From the NCBI GenBank assembly GCA_025506515.1, contig CM046451.1:69424930-69488929 (forward strand): a stretch of 64,000 nt of DNA, read 5' to 3'. This DNA is from Flaveria trinervia (Eukaryota; Streptophyta; Magnoliopsida; Asterales; Asteraceae). The notes beneath the pieces are model-generated. The model made no database searches. It saw nothing but the letters and a program-made list of their open reading frames with translations, and was not told the DNA's origin. The translations under genes were made by a program, and so were the position numbers. This document shows positions 24,934 through 36,675 of the stretch, piece after piece (the first letter of the stretch is position 1; each line of letters starts with the position of its first letter).

Positions 24934-25300
24934 AGTCTACCCCCCTTAAAGAGGTTTCGTCCCGAAGCCTGTCGCTTCTCGAACAGTTATGGGTAACACT
25001 GTCTCACCTCTTCCTTGATCTTGCTCTTAAACTTAGATCCCTTTAGGCTTCACTGCATCCGTACAAGTGAAACCATCATCCTCCTTAGCCCATTCTCTTC
25101 TCCATATCAGTAATGGCTACCAGTTGCTTCTCGTAGTTTAATACTTTGTCCATCTCAGTGTTCTCTAGTGGCATGATCATATTCTCATCGATCGAACACT
25201 TTTTTAGACGAGATGCATGGAATATCAGATGAATTCCACTTAACTCATCGGGTACTCTAGTCGATGTGTCACTTCTCCTACCTAAGCAAGAACTGGGAAT
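24934..25300 (-). pseudogene. pol: Integrase tail and chromodomain remnant of gypsy C
   Basis: Next to the 3' LTR the minus strand reads IDENMIMPLENTEMDKVLNY and KQLVAITDMEKRMG (25200-25090). Near 25020-24980 comes IKEEVRQCYP, then a stop and LFEKRQ. This matches the tail of gypsy I (MIVPLEDIKVDERLNY, MRQHYPRLFEE). The tract rich in A and G next to the LTR (24934-24960, minus) is the purine tract. It shows that C once had a full pol. Confidence 0.75.
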
Positions 25301-25789
25301 GACCCTCTATACTTTAGTATTAGCTTTACTCGATTTCCAAATCAAACAATCTACTTTCCTGGTCGAAGCCTTCATATAATCCATTGTCGTAGGTCGACAC
25401 CGAACTCTGGTCGTGCACGGTTGATCAATCGATCTTCTTGCAACACTTGGGGTTTGAGTCATAGATTACCGATCAATTAACCCGGAGATGCATGTCTATC
25501 CACCTACGTCTGTCTTGAACAGTCTAGCAGGAACAAACGCTCTCTCTCAATTCTATCGCGCAATCCTCTAGGGCATTAGGTAACCTGGTGGACTTACTAA
25601 TAGCAATTCTTACATCGAAGGACTCATCAATCTTCCTACCCCTAATGTGCAACATCACAGAAGATAGAAGCAACAAAACTTCTACTAGCGCCATAATTAA
25701 AGTATAGATGCATAGATCTAAATTACCAAAAATGTACCTGACATGACCTCGAAGTCTGATCTAGCCTTCTCCCAGTCATAGCAAAGGCT
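25301..25789 (-). other. Degraded interior of gypsy C
   Basis: No domain could be placed with confidence. By position the pol deletion junction lies somewhere here. Confidence 0.4.
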
Positions 25790-27015
25790 CTAGCCTTCAC
25801 CCTCTGTTCTCCTTCCTCGTACCGAAGCTTCTTGCCCTTAACTTCTTGCAGTCTCTGCTCATGTGTCCTGTCTTGCCACAGTCGTAGCATTTAGCCATTT
25901 GACAGTCCCTCGCTCTGTGGCCCTCCTTTCCACACTGAAAACAAACATTTAGTCCCCACTTGCACTCCCCTTCATGGCCTCTACCACACTTCTTTCATAC
26001 CTCGTCCTCCTTGTTATCCTCTCTCAATCATCGACCCACATCATCTTACCTTCAGCCATAATTCGTCATCATTATCTCGCCTTCCATTCCCCTTTTTGGC
26101 ATGGTTCCGTTCTTCATCTTCGTCCGTTGTCACCATCATCTCTCGCTCGTCGTACAACCTCCAGCTAAGTCGTCCACCGATTTGAATGTACCTGGTCAGG
26201 CAGCGATCAAATGTCTGCAGATGTATGTCGGCAATCCTTGGATGTACCTTTTGATCTTTCATGACATAGGCGTCACCTGATCTGGCGCCAGCCTTGCTAT
26301 CTCGTTGAACTTAGTGGTGTACTGCTGGTGTGTCACCATTCCTACGTCTAGCTATAAGAACTCTCTGTTAACCTGGTCCAATTCACGGTGAGGACAAAAC
26401 TCATCGATTACCAGCTTCTTCAGTTCACTCCACCTCACTCTCCCAATTTCCTCATACCCTCAGCCTGGACAATGTTGTCCCACCAGCACAAGGCCGAGTC
26501 CACAAACGAGTGAGTGGCAAACTTCACCTTCTGGTCCTCTCGACACTCGCTGATCTCAAGGACTGCCTCCATCTCCCTCACCCATCGGTGATCAGCAGCA
26601 GTGCCATTACCATCAAATGTAGGGGGCTTGCGCCATTGGAATGCCCCATAATTACAGCCTCGTGCTGCCTCAGGCATAGGCTCTTCTTCCTCCTCTTCCT
26701 CATCAGTAGGGATAACCATCTCGGCCTCCGGTTGCTCTCTCCTTCCCGGTACCTATTCCACTCCTTCATTTCCTCGCTTCTTACTGCCCAGATGACTTCA
26801 GTCACCACAGATGGTAAGACTGTCTGCATGACCTAGTGTACTTCATCGGCAATGACCTCCCTAGCTGAGGCATTCAAGCTAGCATTCTCATTCTCTTCAC
26901 TCTGGCCATGAACCTCAGGGTTCTCATGGGTCGTTTCAGGAGCGTTAGCACTACTCCTAGTCACACGTGGACGGCCTCTACCTCTAGGAGTCTTGGAAGA
27001 TTTCTATCCAGCCAT
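25790..27015 (-). pseudogene. gag: gag of gypsy C
   Basis: Minus-strand Gag starting at ATG 27015. An acidic linker (DEEEEEEEPMPEAARG) leads to the capsid: CNYGAFQWRKPPTFDGNG and RWVREMEAVLEISECREDQK, ending CWWDNIVQAEG (26719-26435). Two intact CCHC knuckles are read at about 25925-25850: CFQCGKEGHRARDC and CYDCGKTGHMSRDC. Stops (one a few codons after the ATG) and frameshifts interrupt it. Gag zinc fingers would bind the element RNA. Confidence 0.88.
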
Positions 27016-27374
27016 CCTCTAAGACACTATAAGATTCAAACACCAACACAGTCATTCAAGGTAATAACTTAGTTTATATCAAGTATAGTAAGTCTCTAAT
27101 TACAGTGGCCAGTTGTGATTAGCCACTTACTTTACTCTTCATACCCCAAGCATTTCCTATCCTGACTACATCGGTATCTAAACCTACACAAAATCACATT
27201 AGCCACATAACATGCGCACATAATACTGATTAACCATTAGCTTACATGAAATGTTCACATAAAACATTTACCTGCAGGCACGTAGCTACTAGCACTGGCA
27301 TCCTTTTCTTTTTAGTCCCATTGTCAGTTTAAGTTTAGGTTTCTTTTAAAAATATTTACCCATTTCACTTAAAC

Positions 27375-27390
27375 TTTGGCTCTGATACCA
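27375..27390 (-). other. Primer binding site of gypsy C
   Basis: Minus strand TGGTATCAGAGCCAAA, three bases after the 5' LTR. It is a perfect tRNA-Met-type site. Confidence 0.93.
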
Positions 27391-27393
27391 ACT

Positions 27394-29684
27394 TGTGAGG
27401 CCCCATTCCTCGGCACATCATTTATCGCACATAAAACATTTTAAAACGTACATTTATTTTGCAGCGGAATTTAAAACATTCATTAATAACTAAAAACATG
27501 TCATTTCATTCATTTACAATATTCGTTTTCATCTCAAAATACAATGACATGTCAAAATACGAATGCCAGCCTCAAAACGCTGCCAGTAGCTTATGCATCC
27601 ATGCCTGTAACTCCTCATCATCAACAAAATACCTGCCAACTATCATGCATACAAAAGTCAGCAACGCTGAGTGAGTTCTAGTTTTTATAATAAAATACTT
27701 CATTTCCTTTAAAAATTGTCTTTACATTCATTCGTTGTCACACATATAAGTATACTCAATCTATGTTCTTTATTCATTTCGTCAGTTGTCATACATCATA
27801 CATCATACATTCATACTGATAATAATAATTATTATTATTATCTTCATCAACATTCTTTAATTCATTCATTTCTCCATTCATTACTCGAATCTTGTCTCCT
27901 GCAATACCCCCGACTCATGCTCGAAAGCTGATGATGCGCCGGGGCCTGTACACAAACCCTCGACTCATGTCCGAAGACTAACACAACATCGAGATACACG
28001 ACAAAGATCCCATTCGAGTCAATCACAGGGATTGAACTCTGTCCGAGTCTGTTGCAACACAAGGTCTCTCACCTCATTAGCTCATCTCATGCAATACTCC
28101 CGACTCATGTCCGAACACTAATACTATGTCGGGGCCTGATAAACAAACCCCCAACTCATGTCCGAAGACTGATACAGTACCGGAGTACGCGACACGGATC
28201 TCATCATCCGTTTTGTCTCATGCAATAGCCCCGACTCTTGTCCGAAGACTGATACTGTGCCAGGGCCTAATAAACAAAACCCCGACTCATGTCCGAAGAC
28301 TGACTCAGTACAGGGGTACGCGACACAGATCTCATCATCCGTTGCTTTCATGTTCACCATTTGTTATCTCATGTTTTCATTTCGTACTCTATCGTTATCT
28401 TTCACTTTGTTACATAATACTTTATATTTGTTAATTTATTCGTTCATACATCACACCATGTAAAGTCATACATAATGTATTATAAAACAGAATACGTACA
28501 TTTTGAAAACTTTTTGATGAAGAAAGATAACACATCACTCACACATATACACGTCATCATAAGTCATCACATCATAACAAGGCCTATCTCCCTATTTTAC
28601 CCCTTAAAACCACTTAGAAAATCCTAAGTCCAAATTGAGTGCATGGGACATTTTAGGTGCATGAGCATAAAAATTATAAGTGTAAAACAGTCTGGGCGCA
28701 TGGGCACTGTTTGGGCGTTTCTGCCATATTCAGGGGCTTTGCCACTATGCAGGTGTATGGCACCTGTTAAGGTGCATCAACACTTAGCCGTTTTGACACT
28801 TGGGTGCATAGGCACTATTTAGGCGCATGGCCCACTCTTTGCGCGCATGGCCAACACTTAGGCGCCTGGCCAACATGCTAGGCGCATGGGCCACTGTTCA
28901 GGCGCATGGCCAACACTTAGGTGCTTGGCCAACATGCTGGGCGCATGGGTCACTGTTTAGGCGCATGGCCCACTCTTGGTCGCATGGCCAACACTTAGGC
29001 GCCTGGCCAACATGCTGGGCGCATGGGCCACTGTTTAGGCGCATCAGAACATTCTAAATGTTTTCTATGCTATTAACATCACCCGATTATCATTCTAACA
29101 CTACCCAAGCATAGATCTAACATACTAGGGGCACCTAAACATGCTAATCATCTACACTAGCCCATAATCATACTCTAAAACATGCGTACATACATCATTT
29201 TCGAACATAAGGCTGTAGACCTATGGTTACTTTCAAAATGTTTACTTTGTATGCATAGTAGCCTGAAAAGCGTTGAAAATCAATAAAGAGGGGTTCTAGA
29301 AACTCACCTTGAAGCAGGTCTTCGTGCTAGTCACTTCTACTAGCAAATTAAACTCCAAGTTCTTGAAAAAAACTCTAAATCATCTAGAGTCTCGGTCAAG
29401 AGGTTGTGAATTCTGTTTAAACCAAACAAACATCAAGAAAACTTACCTTTTACAGCTTCTTCTTCCTTTCTCTCTCTAAAAACCAAGAGTTTCTTCTTCT
29501 TCTTCTTCCTCCAAAAGCAAAAGCAGTTTTCTGCTTTTGATATGGGCGACCATACCCACTTATAATATAAAATATTAGACTTTTGTACTTTGTACACTTT
29601 ATCCCCTTCCACTTGTGCACATTATCTATTCTTTCTATTTACTTTTCTTTTCCTTTTCTTTAAATAAAAATTTGGGGTGTTACA
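27394..29684 (-). repeat. 5' LTR of gypsy C (2291 bp)
   Basis: On the minus strand it starts TGTAACACCCC at 29684 and ends GGGGCCTCACA at 27394. It is 427 bp longer than its partner because it holds about three more half-unit pairs of the cgactcatgtccgaagactg repeat (27900-28340) and a longer gcgcatgg array (28640-29045). Confidence 0.93.
27899..28345 (-). repeat. Tandem repeat in 5' LTR of C
   Basis: cgactcatgtccgaagac or a close variant recurs about seven times with ccggggcctgataaacaaa. It is the same unit as in D (3400-3935) on the other strand; the 3' LTR of C keeps about one unit. Confidence 0.8.
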
Positions 29685-29689
29685 GGAGA
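29685..29689. other. Target site duplication of gypsy C, right copy
   Basis: ggaga, against gtaga at 23065-23069. Confidence 0.85.
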
Positions 29690-32481
29690 ATGGGACATAT
29701 TAATCCATGGAAGATGAATCACTTGATCCAGAATGATCTAGTGCATGGAGTAAATGTTAAAAATTTCTAATTACCGGAATATTGTGTGGCATGTAAGAAA
29801 GGCAAACAGACTAAGAAGTATCATAAGGAAAAGAAAGTTCACTTAATTGATCTACCTCTTGAGCTTCTTCACATGGATCTATTTGGGCCAGCTAGTACAA
29901 AGAGCATTGCCGGTGATTTGTACTACTATGTAGTTAAGGATGACTACTCAAGATTTTCTTGGGTGATGTTTCTAAAATCCAAATCAAAGACATTTGAATC
30001 ATTCAAAGAGCAGGTAACTACATTGGAGTCACTGTACAAGCTTAAGGTAAGGCAAGTTCGCTTAGACAGCGGTACCGAGTTCAAGAACCAGTGGATGGAG
30101 GCATTCTACAAAGAAAAAGGAATTGTGCACCAGTTCACATCTGCCTACACTCCTCAAATTCACGGGGTTGTTGAGAGAAAGAATCAAAGCTTGATAGAGA
30201 TAGCTCGTATTATGCTAACAGACTCGAAACTGCCTATCCATATTTGGAACGAGGCAGTAGCTAACGCATGTTATACCCTGAATCACGTCTTAGTGGTCAA
30301 ACGTCACGGTAAAACGTGCTATGAGTTGCTCCAACGACATAAACCAAATCTGGAGTACCTCGAGCCATTTGGAGCACCATGTACGCTAGTGAAGAAAACT
30401 CAGTCAGGGAAGTTCAGGGGGAAGGCCGAAGAAGGATTTTTCTTAGGATACAACATACCAAATAAGAGAGTTTATAACAACTCAATGGGTGAACGAGAAG
30501 TGTGGTGCAATGTTGATGTACAGAGATACACCACCCCCCTTGCTGGAAAAGGACCCTCATTCTTTTTCAAATATGATAGATTCTTGAAGTCCTTCAACAT
30601 CCCACTCTCCCCTCCTGAGGATGAGTTATCGACTAGAATGATGTACGAGGTGTTAAATACACCATCACTGGACTCGACGACCTTAGCGTCACAAGGTGAG
30701 TCTTCTAGTTCTTCAGGGGTAGCACTTGAAGTAAGTGACACCTCCTCTGATGATGAAGACGTGGCAAATGACCAGGTCGATCAGGAGGAACAGGTTCCTA
30801 CTATTGCAACTACACAAGCATCAGATGTTGATGTCTTTAACACTTCGAAACCTCACACCCCCACTGCCTCAGATACCAAACCTGTTGTTCACAATCTGGA
30901 TAATGAGGTAGTTGTACCCACCACTCCTGGATCACGCCTAAACATGTATCATCCTTTGGACAATGTCATTGGAGATGTTAGATCAGGAGTACAGACAAGA
31001 AATCAGCTATACTCAGCTGATTATGCCTCAGTGATGGAAAAGGGATATGTTCACGATGGTGCATATCGTTGTTTTGTGTCTCAATTTGAGCCAAAATATG
31101 TTAGTGAAGCCCTAAACGACGAGGTGTGGGTGAGTGTGATGCAAGAAGAACCTCTTCAGTTCAAGAAGTTAGGAGTATGGACACTGGTGGATAGACCTAA
31201 AGGTGCTATGGTCATTGGCACCAAATGGGTCTTGAAGTGCAAGAAAGATGACCAAGGGGTCATAATAAGAAAGAAGGCTCGACTTGTAGTTAAAGGATTT
31301 CACCAAGTTAAGGGTATTGATTACAATGATGTATTTGCACCTATGGTAGGAATGGAAGCAATCCGTGTCTTCCTAGCCTATGCATCTTAGATGAAGATTA
31401 AAGTTTATCAATTGGATGTAAAGAGTGCATTTCTTCATGGTGAAATTCGAGAAACAGTGTACGTCACTCAACCCGAAGGATTTGAGGATCCGTATCATCG
31501 AGACAGAGTTCAGAAACTAGATAAGGCTCTCTACGGGATCCATCAAGCCCCAAAAGCATGGTATGAAAAGCTCTCGACTCATCTTGTGAAACACAAATTT
31601 CGCAGAGAAGTGATTGACTGCACACTGTTCATCAAAGAAAAGGGTGGTGACTTACTGCTAGTTTAGATCTATGTTGATGACATAATCTTCGGTTCCAAAA
31701 ATGAAGATTTATGCAAAGAATTTGAAGCAGTAATGAAAGCTGAATTTTAAATGAGTGCCATGGGAGAAACAAAGTTCTTTCTCGGGTTACAGATATATCA
31801 GACACCAAAGGGCATATTTTTACATCAGACCAAGTATGTAGGTGATATTCTCAGTCAGTTTGATATGGAGAATACTTTGGCTGCTGGGAGTCCACTAGCT
31901 ACAAACCACGATGTGGGACCTGATGAAAATGGTGATCTGGTGGATGCCACCATGTACCGAGGCATGATCGGATCTCTCATGTACCTCACTGCCTCACGCC
32001 TTGATATCATGTATGTGACGTGCCTTTGCTCCAGATATCAGGAAAAACTAAAAGTCAACCATCTCATAGGCGTCAAAAGGATATTTTGTTATCTGAAGGG
32101 TACTCCAACACTGGGATTGTGGTATCCTTATGACGATGACTTTGAGCTTACAGTGTATAGCGATTCGGATTATGGTGGCGGCAAAATGAACTACAAGTCA
32201 ACTTCAGCAGGATGTCAATTCTTTTGGAGAAGATTAGTCACGTGGCAGTGTAAAAAGCAGACATCGGTTGCTTTGTCAACTTGCGAAGCTGAATATGTTG
32301 CTGCTGCAAGCTGCTGTTCACAAATCATCCGGATTCAACAACAAATGCGGGATTATGGTTTGAAATTCTCTAACACTCCTATATTTGTTGATAATTCTGC
32401 TGCTATAGCCGTAACTAAAAATCCGGTCCAACATCCTAAGACCAAACACATCGGAATTAAATATCACTTAATACGTGATTG

Positions 32482-32685
32482 TTTTGATAAGAATTTAATC
32501 GATGTTGTTAAAATTTATACGGACTTTCAATGCGTTGACCACTACACAAAAGCTTTTGATAAAGCAAGATTATCATATCTGCTAGAGGTCAACGAGGTGA
32601 AAAAGAAAAGCCAAGTGATTCCAGACGATGACAGTAGAGGTCAACAAGCTTTTGATAAGAATTTAATCGATGTTGTTAAAATTTA
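32482..32685 (+). repeat. 36-bp direct repeat at the end of B pol
   Basis: Bases 32482-32517 recur at 32650-32685 without change. The second copy brings in the final stop (tag), where the first reads tat. Confidence 0.9.
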
Positions 32686-32686
32686 G

Positions 32687-34056
32687 ACAGACTTATTTTA
32701 TTTTATTTGATTTCTTCACCTATTAAAATTCTAAACGCAAAAACATTTTTGGTTTTAGAATTTTAGGGGAGAATAGGTTAAATTAGTATTAGATTAGTTG
32801 TTTTAATTTCAGTACTTAAAAAACAAGGGAGGGGGACAGTCTAGCTAATAGAAATGAGATCGTATCTGTGATACTAATTTTGTGTTTATGGAAAATGATA
32901 GTACACAGGAATGAAGAGGTTGGGACTTTAAAAGAATGTAATTGATTAAGATGCAAAATTCGAAGTATAAGCCTAAGAATCTAAGCAACATAAAAGGAAT
33001 AATGATAGTAAAACTAGCTGCTACTAAGGTAACACGAAGAAAGTAGACCTAGAGGTTGCTAGACCACTACATGATGTGTTGGTAGATTCAACACAATAGA
33101 TGATTAGACTTAATTGGTGATCTAAGCTCAAACTAAGTTGTCCAACCAGTTGTGGGTTATCATCTAATCTCTGGTTAACACAATCAACGAAGTTCCAATA
33201 AGGGGTGACGAGCAAAATAAACTCCACATATGTGTGCGGATGACCATAAAAATGAGCAAAAAACACATGAAAAATGCAAAAAGCAATCAAGCTAATAACC
33301 TATGTTGTTGGTGTGATCTGTGCAAAAAGAATATGATTGCTCAAACAAGAAGATAGGTTGTGTGCCTCTCTGCTGTGCGGTGGCACTGACCTGAGGATAA
33401 GCATAACCTAAATATTCTAGAATTCATTGTTGTTTGCGCCTCTTTGCTGTGCGATGGCACTGACCTGAGGCTTAGCATCTCTTTGAAAGCTCTTAGAATA
33501 GTATCTTCTTGTCAAAATACCCGTAGATTGCTCAAAAATCTCCTGAGGAACGTTGATTACCATATAAGCGTGGGATCCACAAATGCTTGTTGAAATAATT
33601 AAACCTTAAATCATTACCACTGTGTGTCAAAAATTTATGTATGCATTTAAGAGGACAAGTATACTGGCAATCATCGTGAGCTGGAGCTCTTAAAAGTCAA
33701 TATCACTGTGTGGATCTTGTGGCTCTAGTATGATTTCTTAAACTTGCTAATGACTCTTGATGAAAACAAGAATTTGGCATCAAAAGGCTTTGGTAAAATG
33801 TCCCAAATGATTTGATAAACCTGTACGATTCCATATTGAATCGTTCTAGTTATGATCAAAGTAACTTGATGCTATATTGTTCAGGAAGAAAAATCTGGTA
33901 GATACTATCTTAGGAATTCAACCTCACACAGAAATACAAAATTATGTGTTAGCTTTGTTTTATTTATAGTTGTTTAATTTTGTTAAATTCAGTTAATTTA
34001 GTAATTAAATGTCAGACTACGCATCGGAAGTCAATATGGGATTCACTCACTAAAAA
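32687..34056 (+). other. Non-coding stretch after pol of B
   Basis: No gene is seen. A purine-rich run (aaacaagggagggggacag, about 32821-32839) resembles an internal polypurine tract. A 43-bp segment with tgctgtgcggtggcactgac (33364-33404) recurs at 33438-33478. Confidence 0.5.
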
Positions 34057-34160
34057 GGTCACGTCTGAGGTGACCAATGGGGTTTTCAAATGTAAAAGGA
34101 TCACATCTGAGGTGATCAACAGTTTTCTATGTTAAAATGGTCATGTCTGAGATGATCAAT
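34057..34160. repeat. Three palindromic boxes before the accessory region of B
   Basis: ggtcacgtctgaggtgacc (34057-34075), gatcacatctgaggtgatc (34099-34117) and tcatgtctgagatga (34141-34155) each have inverted arms around the shared centre tctgag. They stand about 42 bp apart. Confidence 0.75.
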
Positions 34161-34219
34161 GGCCAAAATTTCTTATCAATAAGTAAAAGGCCTAAGTGTA
34201 TGAATGGTCATAAGGTCAA

Positions 34220-34575
34220 ACTCATAAGTATGAGCCATTCGCACGACTGGACCATGAGTATGGACCAGTCGTACGATTTGACCATATGTATGACCCCAAT
34301 CGCACGACTAAACCACACATATGGACCAGCCGTGTGATTCGACATAAGCATGGGTCAATCCATATGATTCGATCATCAAAATGAACCAATCCCACGAATA
34401 GAGGTGACCGAATGAGACAGTCGCACGACTGAAACCTATTCGCACAACTAAAACCTAGTCGCACGACTGAAGGTGACCGACTGGTCCAGTTGCATGACTG
34501 AGCCTTAATCGCACAAATCAACAATGCGATTAGGTTCAGTTGCACGATTGAAAGAAACCCTAGTATAAATAAGGG
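34220..34575 (+). promoter_or_regulatory. LTR-like word array with internal TATA box in B
   Basis: An array of tcgcacgactga words (34236-34545) ends in aggttcagttgcacgattg, then aaagaaaccctag and tataaataa (34564-34572). The order copies the U3 promoter of the LTR of B: word array, ggttcagt block, aaccct, tataaata. It lies about 650 bp before the accessory coding region, so it could be a second promoter for it. It might instead be a leftover LTR piece. A run of ten or more C follows at about 34600. Confidence 0.55.
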
Positions 34576-35222
34576 GGATTCAGTCGCAAACACTCATCAC
34601 CCCCCCCCCCCAATCGCTCTCTCTTCGCACGATTGTACTGTTATGCTGCCAAAATTTTGATTGAGTGTTATAGACTGATTATTTTTGCTTCCAACTATTT
34701 CTCATAATTATATAGGTAATGTGCGACATTATCCACTCAAATTCTCATCAAATCGTGCCCTAAATTGACTGAATTTGAGCCCTAACGAGAACCGACACTT
34801 AGTTCACAAAATAAACCTATAAAACTAAGTAAATTGCTAACTTAAAATGTGTTAGATGTTAGTTGGAACGATTTCGAGTCTATGAGCCAAACCAGAACGT
34901 CTAGCATCAAGTTTTGCTCAAGATTTGAATTTAAATGGAAAAACAGACTGTCATGCGAATGGACTTACTGATGAATTTCAATCGCACGACTGAGTTGGGT
35001 GAATGGCACAATCGCACGACTGAACCATGCATATGAGTTCAGTCGTACGACTGGTTCAACCGCATGGGATAGCATACGACTAAGCCAAGTCGCATGCTGA
35101 ATCGCACGAATGAGCTCAATCGCACAACTCAGACTCAGTCGCACTGTCCATTCGCACGATAGAACAGGAGGAGTCAAGTCCAATAAATTCAAATGTCATT
35201 CATATACACACACTCTGATGTT
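34576..35222 (+). other. Leader of the accessory region in B
   Basis: Non-coding. A second small array of tcgcacgact words lies at about 34980-35160, just before the accessory coding region. Confidence 0.5.
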
Positions 35223-36474
35223 TATCTATCTTGTGTTACACAAGCATGGTGAGTCAGTGGACTATGAGCACAAAGCACAACATATGTGCTCATCTAGACA
35301 TTACGTCCTGGAATACGTCTGAGTTTGTGGGCATTATTATATTTCTACGAAGATCGAGGATCTTCAGAGCTATCTCCACTCCGTGCACACCATACAGATC
35401 GATACAGTAGGCTTTCTAGGAAAGCGCTGTTGTAGATAGGTCCTCAGGGCCTCACCGTATTAGGATTTCCATCTTTGGTCAGGACATTGAGATCAGTGAG
35501 GAGGATTTGAGGACAGTCTTAGAGTTGGGAGATGATGGTGATTGCCCTACTAGACTGCATCCGTTGACAGTTCGAGGATGTTTTCTTTGGGCTAAGTACT
35601 CGGGGGACATAAACGCAGGTGTGCTCAACAAGAGCAACCAGTGCCCCTAGTTCAAATACTTAGCCCATGTGCTGCTAAAGTGTATTGCCGTGAGAAAGGG
35701 AGGATTTGATGAGCTGTCTGATCAGATCTAGAATGCGTATGTAGCTCTGGTGCTGAACCACCCGTTTAGCTTTTTGAGGATCATCTTCACCTACTTAGTG
35801 GAGAACATAGAGGCCAAAGGCAAGGAAGGCTTCTACATGTACCCACATTTCATTCAGATGATCATCGACTAGAAGCTTCCTTCACTGCCCAAGGAGAGAG
35901 AGGATGCAGTTACACTAGAGGTGATGGATGATACCACCCTAGGGCGGATGAAGGTATACAGGGGAAAACAGGTGAAGCCCCTGTTAGGAGGTTGTTTGGG
36001 CATTTGGCCCGAGAGGACTACGTGGCGCCAACTAGGAGGAAGTGGCGTCATCATGATAGTGACTCAGATTCTGAGCTGATTGTGCCCCCATCCGACGATT
36101 CTTATGATGATAGTGGTGATGGTGGGGACACTGGCCCACCCAGTCTAGGGCCACTACCACAAATGCTACATCTCCATCATCCACCCACGGAGGAGCTGAG
36201 ATGGCAGGGTTCCATCAGGACTTATGTCCTGATAAAGAGGAGGAGTCTGATGAGGATCCATCAGTTCAGATGATGGGCAGCAAGGTAGTTGCCACCAAGC
36301 GAGGGATTAGGGTGGTAGGTGGACGCCAGGTGAGTCAGGGGAGGCTAATACTAATCCATCTTTCACCCCGGACCCGCCCAGCAGCCAGGGAGGAGCCATT
36401 GTGTCCAAGGGCTCAAGGAAAAAGAGAATGGCTCAACCCTATGGTAAAAAGGGGAAGAGGCCAAGGTTCACATT

Positions 36475-36675
36475 GACCACATCTACTCCCACTACCACAG
36501 CCACTACCACCACCACTACTGCCACATCTACCACAGCTACTACCACCACCACCACTACCACACCAGCTATCAGTACCACACTCCTATCCACCACCACTAC
36601 AGCCTACCCTTCACCACCCACTCATATGCCACCACCCATATTCACCACTGCCACCACTACCACCACCAGCCACTA
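36475..36675 (+). repeat. ACC/ACT trinucleotide-rich tract (Thr-rich)
   Basis: Dense ccaccac and actacc repeats code for a Thr-rich stretch in the plus-strand accessory frame. It is low-complexity sequence. Confidence 0.85.

Larger units (their letters stand above)
23070..29684 (-). mobile_element. Gypsy element C, non-autonomous deletion derivative
   Basis: Minus-strand LTR element of 6615 bp inserted in the integrase region of copia B. The 5' LTR is 27394-29684, the primer site 27375-27390, gag about 25790-27015, then a remnant of the integrase tail with chromodomain, a polypurine tract and the 3' LTR 23070-24933. Protease, RT, RNase H and most of integrase are absent from the 2460-bp interior. 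The coding remains resemble gypsy I. Confidence 0.93.
29685..32686 (+). pseudogene. pol: pol of copia B: integrase, RT, RNase H, four stops only
   Basis: A single frame runs from the C junction to 32686 with stops at 29768, 31388, 31664 and 31748 and no frameshift. The integrase zinc Cys pair is CVACKKGKQ. The core has LLHMDLFGPASTKSIAG, VRQVRLDSGTEFKNQW and HGVVERKNQSL, so Asp, Asp and Glu are all visible. RT has KARLVVKGFHQVKGIDYNDVF and VYQLDVKSAFLHGE; the YVDD box at 31671-31682 is intact just after the 31664 stop. RNase H has YSDSDYGGG and STCEAEYVAAASCC. The tail repeats part of itself (FDKNLIDVVKI twice). This is the best preserved pol in the window, but the nested gypsy C separates it from its start. 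Confidence 0.93.

Noticed and set aside
24864..25046. Open frame at the LTR end of C as a signal-peptide protein
   Set aside because: It lies across the LTR boundary and purine tract, antisense to the chromodomain remnant.
26510..26836. Plus-strand frames opposite the gag of C as genes
   Set aside because: They are the antisense of the Gag capsid and linker, which have clear family motifs on the minus strand.
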